Source of the DNA: UBA6080 sp964607515
GTDB lineage: Bacteria; Fermentibacterota; Fermentibacteria; Fermentibacterales; JCC-6
Length of the DNA: 64,000 nt
Assembly (NCBI GenBank): GCA_964607515.1
Contig: CAZSKU010000003.1
Location: 62,001-126,000 of the forward strand
Direction: 5' to 3'
Below, in pieces: positions 42,404 through 51,700 of the stretch; the first letter of the stretch is position 1, and the number at the start of each line of letters is the position of its first letter. A model generated the notes under the pieces. The model was not told where the DNA came from. It was given only the letters and a program-made list of their open reading frames with translations, and made no database searches. A program made the position numbers and the translations under genes.

Positions 42404-43822
42404 TCAGCGCACCCCCGGGGATATCTCGCTGGCGCCTCCGGGCAGGTCTTTCACGGTGAAACCCAGTGCCTCCAGCCGCACCCGCATGGCGTCGGCCTCG
42501 GCAAACAGCTTTCTGGTCCTCAGGGCGTACCTGGCTTCCTGAAGCACTTCACACAGCCCGGGCAGCACCGGGGCTTCGGAAGCTCCCCGAAGCCTCAATC
42601 CCAGGGCCTCCCCCGCGAGGGAGTCCAGGATGTCCCCCATCAGTTCCCCTCCCCCTTGCCCGGAATCCAGCAGTGCGTTCCCCGCCCGGACGAAATCGAA
42701 GAGGCAGGCCAGCGCCTGGGGAGTGTTCAGGTCGTCGTCCATGGTTTCGCGGAAGGCTTTCCCGGTGGCTTCCGCCAATTCCCGGGCCTCCCGGTCCGGA
42801 CCGCCGGATACGGTCGTCAGCCTGTTCCTGAAAACAACCAGCCGCTCCAGGGCGCTTCGGGCGCTGGAGAGCCCCTGGTCGCTGAAATCCAGGGGGCTTC
42901 TGTAATGGCTTCTCAGGATGTACAGCCTGACCACCATGGGATCGTAGCTTTCGAACAGGTCCCGGAGCAGGGTGAAGTTGCCCAGGCTCTTCCCCATCTT
43001 CCTTCCGTCCACGGTGACCATGTTGTTGTGCAGCCAGAACCGGGCGAAGGGCTTCCCCGTGGCGGCCTCGCTCTGGGCGATCTCGCACTCGTGGTGGGGG
43101 AAGGAGTTCTCCAGCCCTCCCCCGTGGATGTCTATGGTGTCCCCGAGATACCTCATGGCCATGGCGCTGCACTCCAGGTGCCAGCCGGGGTAACCGGAAC
43201 CCCAGGGGCTGTTCCAGCGGAGCAGATGTCCCGGTTCCGCCTCCTTCCACAGGGCGAAGTCCCGGGGGTCGTCCTTGTCGAAGGCGGTCTCCACCCGGGT
43301 GCCGGCCACGGCCTCATCGCCGGTCCTGCCGCTCAGTCTTCCGTAGCCGGGAAAGGAGGAAACGTCGAAGTAGACGTTGCCGCCCCGGACGTAGGCGTGC
43401 CCCTTTTCCAGAAGTGTTCCAACCAGTTCGATCTGCTCGGGTATGTGCCCGGACGCCCTGGGGGAGATGTCCGGCCGGAGGTTGTTCAGGGCGTCCATGT
43501 CCCTGAAGTAGCTGGCGGTGTACTTCTCGGCGACCTCCATGGGCTCGAGCTTCTCCAGGGACGCCTGCCGCTGGAGCTTGTCCTGCCCCTGGTCTGCGTC
43601 GTCCGTCAGGTGCCCCACGTCGGTGATGTTCTGGACGTACCTTACCCGATAGCCGGATCTCCTGAGCCATCGCACCAGCACGTCGAACCCGACGTAGCTC
43701 TTTCCGTGGCCCAGATGGCTGTGGCCGTAGACCGTGGGTCCGCAGACGTACACTCCGGCGAAGGGCGGGTTCAGAGGAACGAACTCTTCCTTCTCCCTGG
43801 AAAGGGTGTTGTAGAGCTTCAC
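42404..43822 (-). CDS. cysS: Cysteinyl-tRNA synthetase
   Basis: Class I synthetase, 472 aa. Zinc and HIGH region: VYVCGPTVYGHSHLGHGKSY; further zinc ligands in WHLECSAMAMRYLG and NSFPHHECEIAQSEAATG; KMSKS loop is GRKMGKSLGNF (Gly in place of the first Ser). The GTG start at 43822 overlaps the trpS stop as GTGA. Pairing with trpS in one operon is uncommon but has no functional oddity. Confidence 0.96.
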   Translation of the reverse strand: MKLYNTLSREKEEFVPLNPPFAGVYVCGPTVYGHSHLGHGKSYVGFDVLVRWLRRSGYRVRYVQNITDVGHLTDDADQGQDKLQRQASLEKLEPMEVAEKYTASYFRDMDALNNLRPDISPRASGHIPEQIELVGTLLEKGHAYVRGGNVYFDVSSFPGYGRLSGRTGDEAVAGTRVETAFDKDDPRDFALWKEAEPGHLLRWNSPWGSGYPGWHLECSAMAMRYLGDTIDIHGGGLENSFPHHECEIAQSEAATGKPFARFWLHNNMVTVDGRKMGKSLGNFTLLRDLFESYDPMVVRLYILRSHYRSPLDFSDQGLSSARSALERLVVFRNRLTTVSGGPDREARELAEATGKAFRETMDDDLNTPQALACLFDFVRAGNALLDSGQGGGELMGDILDSLAGEALGLRLRGASEAPVLPGLCEVLQEARYALRTRKLFAEADAMRVRLEALGFTVKDLPGGASEISPGVR

Positions 43823-44814
43823 AGCCGGCCCTCTCGAAAGTAGTCTATCTTCATGGCCTCCCTCACCTCGCCCATTGTGGCCTCCCCCTCCCGCCGGGCG
43901 GCATCGGTGCCGGCCATGAGTATTTCCTCCACCACCCCGGGCCGGTCGTAGGCGGCCCTCCTTTCCCGGATCGGTTCGAGGAGCCGGTTGAGTACCGAGG
44001 CCAGGTTTTTCTTGCAGGCCACGCAACCTATGGAACCGGCCATGCACGAGGCTTCTATGTCGGGAACCTCGGCCGGATTGAATGCCTTTTGCCATGAGAA
44101 CACTGTGCAGACCTCGGGATGGCCCGGATCGTTCCGGCGGACTCTCGCGGGGTCGGTCACGGCGGTCATCACCTTGGCGGAGACCTCCTCCGGGCTGTCC
44201 TTCAGGTAGACGGCGTTGCCCAGGGACTTGCTCATCTTTGCCCCCCCGTCCAGCCCAGCCAGCCTGGATACGTCGCTCACCAGTGCCCGCGGCTCGGGGA
44301 ATACCTTGCCGTACAACTCGTTGAACCGTCTGGCCACGAACCGGGTCACCTCGACGTGGGGAAGCTGATCCTCCCCCACGGGCACCAGGTCGGCCCGGCA
44401 GAACAGGATGTCCGCCGCCTGACTCACAGGGTAGCCCAGAAAACCGTAGGTCATATCGGTGTACCCGTACTGCCTTGCTTCGGTCTTGATGGTGGGGTTG
44501 TGCCGCAGGCGGCTCACCGTGACGAAAAGCCCGAAAAGAACCGTCAGTTCGGCAATCTGGGGAACCATGCTCTGCAGGAACAGTTTCGACCGCCGGGGGT
44601 CGAGGCCAGCGGCGATATTGTCCAGGGCCACCTCCCGGGCGTGGACCTTGAGCATTCCGGGGGTCTCCCAGTGTGTGGTCAGGGCCTGGACGTCGGCGAT
44701 GATGATGAAGGTGTCCAGGGTGTCCTGCAGTTTCACCCGGTTCCTCAGTGAACCCACGTAGTGGCCGAGGTGAAGGGGACCGGTGGGGCGGTCCCCGGTG
44801 AGTATCCTATCCAT
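43819..44814 (-). CDS. trpS: Tryptophanyl-tRNA synthetase
   Basis: Class I synthetase, 331 aa. Signature GDRPTGPLHLGHYVGSL (HIGH-type) at the N-terminus and GAKMSKSLGNAVYL (KMSKS). YPVSQAADILFCRADLVPVG and EDQLPHVEVTR are TrpRS-specific. CMAGSIGCVACKKNL near the C-terminus carries Cys residues found in bacterial TrpRS zinc-binding versions. The ATG overlaps the amgK-like stop by 8 nt. Confidence 0.97.
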   Translation of the reverse strand: MDRILTGDRPTGPLHLGHYVGSLRNRVKLQDTLDTFIIIADVQALTTHWETPGMLKVHAREVALDNIAAGLDPRRSKLFLQSMVPQIAELTVLFGLFVTVSRLRHNPTIKTEARQYGYTDMTYGFLGYPVSQAADILFCRADLVPVGEDQLPHVEVTRFVARRFNELYGKVFPEPRALVSDVSRLAGLDGGAKMSKSLGNAVYLKDSPEEVSAKVMTAVTDPARVRRNDPGHPEVCTVFSWQKAFNPAEVPDIEASCMAGSIGCVACKKNLASVLNRLLEPIRERRAAYDRPGVVEEILMAGTDAARREGEATMGEVREAMKIDYFREGRL

Positions 44815-45829
44815 GCGGAGTTCTCCCCTGTTGTTCGAGAATCACAGGGTCGTCCTGTTCCCGGAAGCCCCTGAGATCGATTTCCCCCGTGTAATGTTCC
44901 ACCAGGCCGATGATCCTCTCCACCGCCGGCCTGACCGAGGGACAGTGCTCGGGGTACTGCTCGAGGTAACGGAGGGTTCTTGGAATGTATGCCAGGTAGC
45001 GTTTCCTCCCGAGGGCCCGGTACTGCCAGGCGAAGGTGCCCATGGCCTTCACGTTCCTCTGAACCGCGGAGAAGATGAAGTGGAATATGTTCGATCCCCC
45101 GGGGCCGGTGAGATACTGGAGCGCGATGTTCTTCCACTGCTCCCCGATGTCCCGGTAGCTGTCCCGGAGAAGGCTTGCGGCGTCGTAGGTGGCGGGACCC
45201 AGCCGGGCGTCCTGCCAGTCCACCAGGCGCAGCCGGTTGTCCTTCACCATCAGGTTCGCGCTGTGGTAGTCCCGGTGGCACAACACCGTGTCCCCCTCCA
45301 TCGCCCTCTCGCAGAGCGCCCGGAGGTGCTGCTGAAGGTCCAGCAGCTGATCCAGTGGAACCCTCAGAAGCCTGAAGAAAAGGTGCTCGAGGGTGTGCTC
45401 CATCTCCGCCATGAAGAAGCTGGCCGTGAAGTATCGCCGGCCCGCCACCGATACCTTGGCCGCCTCCTTCGGTATGCTCTTGTGAAGCTGTTTCAGAAGG
45501 TCGAGGGCCTGCCGGGTGAGCACCAGAAAGGCCTCCGGGCTTTCGATGTCCAGAAGTCTGAGGGGACCGAGGTCTTCCTGTACCGCAAACCCTCTGTATG
45601 GGCTGGCGCTGTAGAGTTCAGGGACCGGGAATCCATTGGTGCGCAGAAGGTTGTGCACGTCCATCCACGGCCACAGGGGCACCCGCCGGCTGTCCATGGC
45701 CACCAGGGTGCCGCTCCGGGTCTTGAACCTGTAGAACAGGCGGCTCGAGGCGTCGCCGGACAGCGCGGTGATCTCCCTGGCGTCGGGGTAACGCTCACTG
45801 ATCCAGGCCCGGAATTCGTCACTGATCAC
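44807..45829 (-). CDS. amgK: AmgK-like N-acetylmuramate/N-acetylglucosamine anomeric kinase
   Basis: Aminoglycoside-phosphotransferase-fold kinase, 340 aa. Catalytic loop VLCHRDYHSANLMVKDNRL, then LVDWQDARLGPATYDAASLL and RDSYRD, very close to the AmgK consensus. The AmgK-MurU route makes UDP-MurNAc from recycled MurNAc, bypassing de novo synthesis, and the next gene upstream is a MurU-like nucleotidyltransferase, as in Pseudomonas. The GTG start at 45829 overlaps that gene by 11 nt. The kinase reaction itself is inferred from homology and context. Confidence 0.85.
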   Translation of the reverse strand: MISDEFRAWISERYPDAREITALSGDASSRLFYRFKTRSGTLVAMDSRRVPLWPWMDVHNLLRTNGFPVPELYSASPYRGFAVQEDLGPLRLLDIESPEAFLVLTRQALDLLKQLHKSIPKEAAKVSVAGRRYFTASFFMAEMEHTLEHLFFRLLRVPLDQLLDLQQHLRALCERAMEGDTVLCHRDYHSANLMVKDNRLRLVDWQDARLGPATYDAASLLRDSYRDIGEQWKNIALQYLTGPGGSNIFHFIFSAVQRNVKAMGTFAWQYRALGRKRYLAYIPRTLRYLEQYPEHCPSVRPAVERIIGLVEHYTGEIDLRGFREQDDPVILEQQGRTPHG

Positions 45830-46661
45830 GTCTGACCGGCCCTCCTCGGGAAAACCAGGGAAGTATCGAGTTCAGCAGCCGGGTTCCCCCGGAAAGCACC
45901 GAACCGGGAAGCATCACCGAGCCCTCCACCAAAGCTCCGGCCTCCACCCTGCAACCCCCGTACACGTGACAGACGCCGGAAAGCACCGCGTCCGGCGAGA
46001 CCTCGGCACTCCCGTGGACGAAGGATCCCTCCGAAAGAAGGTTCATCCGGTAGAGTTCGGGGGTGCCCATGTCCATCCATCCGGCCACCCCCTCGAAGCC
46101 CGCCGGCTCACCGACAATAAAACCGGAGAGGAAGTTCCGAAAGCCCTGACACCCGACGCAGCGCCGGGCTACCTGGGGCTCGATCACGCACACCCCGAAG
46201 TAGTGCCTGGCCCGCCGGCCCACCTCGACGGTGCCGTAGTCTCCACGGTCCGGTGGGTCGCCGCACAGAAGGGTGCAAAGAGCGCCGCTTTGCAGGTGGT
46301 TCCGGAGCAACCCCCGCAGATCGGCCTTGAGCGCCATGTCGGTGTTCATGATCATCCATGGACCGCTGATTTCCCGGGAAAGCCGGGCCAGAGTTCCCGC
46401 CAGCCCCAGGGGTCTCTCCTCGAAAAGAAGCCGGACTTCCCTTCCCGCGGAATCGCATGCTTCCCGGTGCACGAGTTCCGGGCACCGGCTGGCATTCACC
46501 GCCATGACTTCCGGGTTCAGAACGGTTGCTTCCCCGGCGAGCAGCCCCAGAAGGGTCTTCTCCCGGAAGGGTAGCAGGGCTTTTGGTCGGAAAAGGGAAA
46601 GGGGTTCCGCCCTTCTGCCGAAACCGGCGGTGAGGAGCAGAACCCCCTGCAGGCCGCTCAC
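45819..46661 (-). CDS. murU: MurU-like sugar-1-phosphate nucleotidyltransferase
   Basis: 280 aa. The N-terminal GT-A nucleotidyltransferase signature is LTAGFGRRAEPLS with RPKALLPF; NTDMALKADL supplies the metal-binding Asp. The last ~70 residues (FVHGSAEVSPDAVLSGV, GGCRVEAGALVEGSVMLPGS) are short left-handed beta-helix repeats, which canonical MurU lacks. Paired with the kinase, UDP-MurNAc formation is the best guess; a GDP-mannose or glucose-1-phosphate enzyme is the alternative. GTG start at 46661 with AAAGGCC upstream. Confidence 0.75.
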   Translation of the reverse strand: MSGLQGVLLLTAGFGRRAEPLSLFRPKALLPFREKTLLGLLAGEATVLNPEVMAVNASRCPELVHREACDSAGREVRLLFEERPLGLAGTLARLSREISGPWMIMNTDMALKADLRGLLRNHLQSGALCTLLCGDPPDRGDYGTVEVGRRARHYFGVCVIEPQVARRCVGCQGFRNFLSGFIVGEPAGFEGVAGWMDMGTPELYRMNLLSEGSFVHGSAEVSPDAVLSGVCHVYGGCRVEAGALVEGSVMLPGSVLSGGTRLLNSILPWFSRGGPVRRDQ

Positions 46662-46674
46662 GGCCTTTCGCCTT

Positions 46675-46878
46675 TTATCCGTAGACTTCTTTGCGGTTGC
46701 AGTCGCAGACCTTGACCCTGCGCCTCTGGGGGCGCCATGCGCCGGATTCTCCGCAGGAGCACGCCAGGTGTACTATGGACTGTTTTTCCTTGCCGCACAC
46801 CTTGCATATCTCCACGTGGACGGTGCGGGTTTCGTGGGCAAGCTTGGCGGCGAAGGTCCTGTCTTTCTTCTTGGGCAT
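46675..46878 (-). CDS. Small Cys-rich zinc-ribbon-like protein (67 aa)
   Basis: The ATG at 46878 shares one base with the GH57 stop (TGATG). The sequence starts MPKKKDRTFAAKLAHETRTV and contains CKVCG, ACSCGES and VCDCN, seven cysteines in all, enough for at least one zinc site. It is strongly basic. No family name comes to mind. Its position 13 bp before murU and overlapping GH57 suggests translation from an operon message; a nucleic-acid or ribosome-binding role is a guess. Confidence 0.7.
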   Translation of the reverse strand: MPKKKDRTFAAKLAHETRTVHVEICKVCGKEKQSIVHLACSCGESGAWRPQRRRVKVCDCNRKEVYG

Positions 46879-48017
46879 CAGTCGTCCTTCCGGGTCATGG
46901 CCGGTATATCGCAGACCATGGCCATGACGGTATCCATGAAAGTCCTGTCCGAGCACTCCCTGGAAACGGCCAGGGCGGTCTCGAGAATCGCGGAAACACC
47001 CCGCCGGATCTGAACAGGATCGTACCGGCCGGGTGAAGCCCACCAAAACGGGCATGAGTATAACATTTCGTCGGCCAGGCTGCCAACGGCTCCCCGCTGA
47101 CAGTCCCTGGCCCTTTTCAGCACCATGTTCAGCAGGAGCCTCAGGGCGGCGTGGTCCGGATTGTCCGGGTCGTCCCAGAGCGGGAATGGCACTCCCCTAT
47201 CCAGATCCCCGGGAGGGGTGGACCAGCTGCCGGCCGGAACCTCGTCCGTTCTGCCGGGAAAACCTGCTGCTGTTTCGCCGGCGGATGCTATTCTGGCTCC
47301 CCTGGTGTCCCGGACGGTTTCAAGGAAGGGTTTCAGGAAGCCCTCGATACCGCCTGGACGGTGATGGCCGAAGGTCTCCCCGTCCATGGCGACGACCAGG
47401 TATGAATCGTCGTCCCCCATCCATCCCCGCATCTCCTTCACCATCCTGGCGGCTATCATCCGGCCGTCGTCGCCGTGGAAGGAGATCAGGTTGCTCCAGA
47501 AATTTGATCGAAGAAGGACCCTGATGCCCCGGAACTCAGGCACCCAGTCCCCCGGGGCTTCCCTCCCGGTGGAAACCCATGGAACGTCGTCGGTGACGGT
47601 CCACCGGTACCCGGCCCGGGCCAGTATTCCGGCTGTTCCGCCGTCCAGGGCCATCTCGGGGGGAAAGACCCCGACGGGACTCCCGAATCCCGGAAACAGG
47701 CTCCGGTTGCCTTCTCCGTTGCGCTCCAGCTGCCTGAGAACCTCGTCCTCGGGAATAAGCGGGAATATCGGGTGGAACGCGCCGCTCTGGGTGAATTCGC
47801 ATCCCCGGACCTCCCGGAGAATGTCCAGGGTTTCGCCGCACAGACAGGCCAGCTGCCGGGTGAGGGAGTAGTTTACGTTCACCGTGACGGGCAGTTTCAG
47901 GTCCCGAAGCAGACTGAATACAGGGTTGTAGCACTCCCTGTCGATTCTTCTCACCACCTCAGGATCCTGGGTGGGAGGCTGGTAGAAATGCAGCACCACC
48001 ACCACCGATTTCATCAT
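46878..48017 (-). CDS. Glycoside hydrolase family 57-like enzyme
   Basis: 379 aa. GH57 signatures: LHFYQPPTQ at the N-terminus (motif 1), GVFPPEMALD (motif 3, catalytic Glu) and VVAMDGETFGHHRPG (motif 4, catalytic Asp). Family members are retaining amylases, 4-alpha-glucanotransferases or branching enzymes; the short length resembles the uncharacterised GH57 subgroups, so substrate is open. Start ATGATG at 48017 overlaps the SAM-family gene as ATGA. No starch or glycogen genes are beside it. Confidence 0.85.
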   Translation of the reverse strand: MMKSVVVVLHFYQPPTQDPEVVRRIDRECYNPVFSLLRDLKLPVTVNVNYSLTRQLACLCGETLDILREVRGCEFTQSGAFHPIFPLIPEDEVLRQLERNGEGNRSLFPGFGSPVGVFPPEMALDGGTAGILARAGYRWTVTDDVPWVSTGREAPGDWVPEFRGIRVLLRSNFWSNLISFHGDDGRMIAARMVKEMRGWMGDDDSYLVVAMDGETFGHHRPGGIEGFLKPFLETVRDTRGARIASAGETAAGFPGRTDEVPAGSWSTPPGDLDRGVPFPLWDDPDNPDHAALRLLLNMVLKRARDCQRGAVGSLADEMLYSCPFWWASPGRYDPVQIRRGVSAILETALAVSRECSDRTFMDTVMAMVCDIPAMTRKDD

Positions 48018-48769
48018 TCCTCCAGCATGGCCCGGTCCCCAGGGGCAAGCCCCAGGAACACGTCGGCCCGGCCCGAGTCAACAGCCAGTTCCATGAACCC
48101 CTGGCTTCCTTCCAGCATCAGAACCCCCTCCTTCCCCGAGGAGTAGCAAACGGCCCGCGCCAGGGGGAACCGTCCGCTGCCGGTGCGCACGAATCCCGGA
48201 TGGAAACCCTCAATTTGCCGGGGGCGGATCCACAGAATGCAGTTGCCGAACCTGTCAACGTGGGCCACCTGGAACTCGGCCGACCCGCCGTTCCTTCGGA
48301 AGCATCCCCTGGGCAGGAGCACCGGGTCGGAGCACGGTTCCAGGCGTTGCATCCATTGTGGGTTCACCGCCAGCCTGGCCGCCATGGGTGCGAACCAGTC
48401 CCTGCCGTGGAACGTTCCTGAGGCGCCGGGCCCCGGGGGAGGAAGCAGCCGCAGGTCCTCCGCATCCAGCCAGGACAGGAGGCCGTTGTCGGGCCCCACC
48501 ACAATTCTGCCTTCCGTCATGCACGCCAGCCCCCGGCGTCCGGTGCCCACCCCGGGGTCCACCACCGCCAGTACCACGGAACCCTCGGGAATCCGCGGGA
48601 CCGAAGTCATGAGGTGGAAGGCCCCCTCCCTCACCGACCCCGGGGCCACCCGATGGGTCAGATCCACCATCGGAGCGTTGCCGCCGCAGAGATCCATCAG
48701 GGCCGCCTTCATCTGGGCCACGTAGCAGTCGTCGCCGCCGAAATCGGAAAGCAGGAAGAAAGGACCCAC
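48014..48769 (-). CDS. SAM hydroxide adenosyltransferase (DUF62 family)
   Basis: 251 aa. Family motifs: LLSDFGGDDCYVAQMK, THRVAPGSVREGAF, VVDPGVGTGRRGL, VGPDNGLLS and DRFGNCILWI. Characterised members hydrolyse SAM to adenosine and methionine using an Asp-Arg-His set; related enzymes are fluorinases and chlorinases. The hydroxide version is more likely because no halogenase-specific loop is apparent. The GTG start at 48769 lies 4 bp behind the phosphatase stop. Confidence 0.92.
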   Translation of the reverse strand: MGPFFLLSDFGGDDCYVAQMKAALMDLCGGNAPMVDLTHRVAPGSVREGAFHLMTSVPRIPEGSVVLAVVDPGVGTGRRGLACMTEGRIVVGPDNGLLSWLDAEDLRLLPPPGPGASGTFHGRDWFAPMAARLAVNPQWMQRLEPCSDPVLLPRGCFRRNGGSAEFQVAHVDRFGNCILWIRPRQIEGFHPGFVRTGSGRFPLARAVCYSSGKEGVLMLEGSQGFMELAVDSGRADVFLGLAPGDRAMLEE

Positions 48770-48773
48770 GGAT

Positions 48774-51700
48774 CTACCTGTGTTTCACGATGACCAGGGT
48801 TCTGTCGTCCGCCTGGGGAGCCGAACCGCCGTGGTTCTGCACCTCCTCCAGAACCCTTCTCACGATCTGGGACGAGCCCAGGTCCATGTGCCGCCGAACC
48901 GCCGCCACCAGGCCGTCCATGGAGAACTCCTCGCCCCGTTCGTCCATGGTCTCGGTGATACCGTCCGTGTAGAGAGCCAGCACGTCGCCGGCCCGGATTT
49001 CGAGCACTCCGTAGTCGTAGGAGACATCGGGTCCGAATCCAAGAATGAGTCCGCCGGTGTCCAGAACCTCTGTATCGCCGTTCCTCCTCACCAGCACCGG
49101 CGGGTTGTGGCCGGCGTTAACGTAGGTGAGCCGTCCCGACTCGTGGTTCAGAACGCCGTAGAAAAGACCGATCAGACCGGTCGCCTGGGTGCCCGTGAGC
49201 ATGGCGTTGTTCACCCGGTGCATCACCTCGCTGATGCTGAAGATGCTCTGGACGTTGGCCGAGAGGCTTCCCTTGAGGCCGGCCATGGTGAGGGCGGCGG
49301 GAATCCCCTTGCCGGTCACGTCAGCCACCGCCAGCCCCAGGTTGTTCCCGGACAGGTGGAAGAAGTCGTAGTAGTCGCCGCCCACCTCCCGGGCCGGCCT
49401 GTAGTACGCCGCGATGTCGTAGCCCTCCACCGCCGGCGGCGCCGAGGGCATCAACTCGTACTGAATCATTCTGGCGGTACTCAACTCCCCGGCGATTCCC
49501 CCGCCGCTGTCCAGCCTGCCCAGGAAGAGGTCCGGCATCTTCGCCCTCAGGGCGCTGCTGTTGGTGATGTCGGGGTGCCTGGTGACAATGCTCACCGCGG
49601 CCAGTCTCACCTCTTCCGCGGAATCCGTGAGAAGGTCCGCCAGGTGTTCCTCCAGAGCGGGGCTGTCCACACAGCCCAGCCTTTCCACCGCCCGAAGAGC
49701 CTCCAGTCTCACCGGGGCCGACGGGTCCCCCAGGGCCACGGCGATCAGGGGCATCCGGTCCTGGGGGGAGAGGCTGACCGACCGGAAGAATCCGGCGAAG
49801 GTCCTCAGCCTCACAAAGGAGTCCTGGTCGTGGATCAGCTTTTCAGCTATGGAGTAGCGCCGGGTCTCCTCCCGGCCCCAGAATTCCCCCCCCGCCTCTC
49901 CCGCCGCGGCCCTCACGGACCTTTCGGGGTCCCCGGCGAGGCTCTCCAGGAGGGTCCCGGTCTCCTCGGTGCACACTCCGAGTTGTCTGGCGGCGGCGGC
50001 CACCGCCGCCCTGACGGTGCCGGACTGGTCCTCGGCCAGCCGTCCGAGGGCCTGCGCCGCTTTGGAGCCCAGGGACTCACGATTCCAGAGGAGGAACCAG
50101 GGAAGCTTTACCCTGGCCTCCACCCCCTTCTTCCCGATGATCCTGTCCACCGCTTCCAGGGAGACCTCGGCGATGTCCCTGCGGCCTGAGGCGAGAAGCC
50201 TGCTCAGGGCCTCACGGCCGCCGTAGGACTCGTCGGAAAGCACCCTCACCACGACCGTCAGCTGGCCGTAGGATTCGATGATTCTAAGGTAGGGCAGCGC
50301 CATCTCGGCGATGGACCTGTCCCTGGGCATCCGTTCGGTGACGATGCGCCAGAGGGTATGCCTTTCCCGGCGGTTCAGCCACTGGTAATTCATCAGAAGG
50401 TACTGGGCCACCCCCTTCAGATCGGCGTCGGGAATGTCGGCGATCATGGCGTCCCGAACCTCCGTTGAAAGGTATCTTATCCGGGAACCGAGCTGAAATG
50501 CCACCAGCGCCCGGCCCCCCTCCCTGAGCCTCTGGATGAGTACCCAGAGAAGGTCTCCCACTTCCCCGGTAACCCCCTCCAGCTTCCTGTTGGTAAGGCC
50601 CCAGGCGAGGAATCTGAGGTCTTCCGGGTTGCCCCCCTCCAGAGCCTCGTTCAGGACGTCCCTCTCCCTTTCCGACATCTCCGGGAAATTCCCTCCGATG
50701 TGCACCAGCACCTGCCTCCGCACCACCGGGGTCGGGTCCTCCAGGAGCATCCCGTAGTAGCCGCCGGGGTCGTCCCCCACGGACCACGTCTCCATGCCGT
50801 ACATGAAGGCTTGCCTCACCCCCGGAGACGACCCGTCTAGGAGCCTCCGGAGGATGTCCTCCATTCTGGTTTCCTTCCTCACCCAGTACATGGCCAGGCT
50901 CCGGGCTAGCTCCACCCGCAGCGGCTCGCGGCCGGATTCCACGATGAAGCGGCAAAGCCCGAGGGCCTGGGTGTCGAAGCTCTTCCGGTTGAGGATCAGC
51001 TTGTTGAAGAAGTCGCCGAGGTTGACCGCCTCGGTCTCCCTTGAGGCAGCGAAAAGCAGGGCGGCCTTCTTCTCCCTGGAGAGGCTGCTGTAATGCTGGA
51101 CCGCCGCGAAGCCGGCCCTTCGCATGGGGGACTCCTGGCTGCCCAGCAGGGTATCCAGCACCGCTGTCACCACCGCGGAACCCTGCATTATCAATTCCTG
51201 GGCGCCCATGTCCACCGCCGCCATCACTGTGGTGTCGCCGGCGCACAGGTGCATTTCGCCCCGGAGTATCAGCCTCCTGAAGGGGGGATTGCCCAGGGAT
51301 GCGTCCGAGGTCTCGTACCTTTTCTCGAGGCTTCCCACTCCGGCGAAATCGCCGGCCAACAGAAGGTTCAACCTTTCCCACGCTTCCAATACCGCCCGGC
51401 GGAAGAGGGATTCGGGAACGATGGGCTCGAAGAGGGACAGCATGATCAGAGCCGCCTGACCGAAAGGGTCCGTGTCCCAGAACCTTGCCAGCGCCCGCTC
51501 CCCCTCCCGGAGCCTCCAGGACCTGTTCTCCGCGGGCTGGGGAAGGATGAGGTGTTTCCCCTCGAAGAGGCTGAACACCGCCTCCATCTTCGAGGAAGAG
51601 GAGCAGACCACCAGCCTTCGGCGCTTGTCCGTGGCCCGGGCCATGGTGGTTATGAAAACGTGCCACAGGTGGGCCGGGTAGTCGCCGGCGTACCTGCGCA

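Noticed and set aside
48780..50189. 469-codon plus-strand frame opposite the PP2C fusion gene
   Set aside because: Shadow frame; the opposite strand has intact PP2C motifs.
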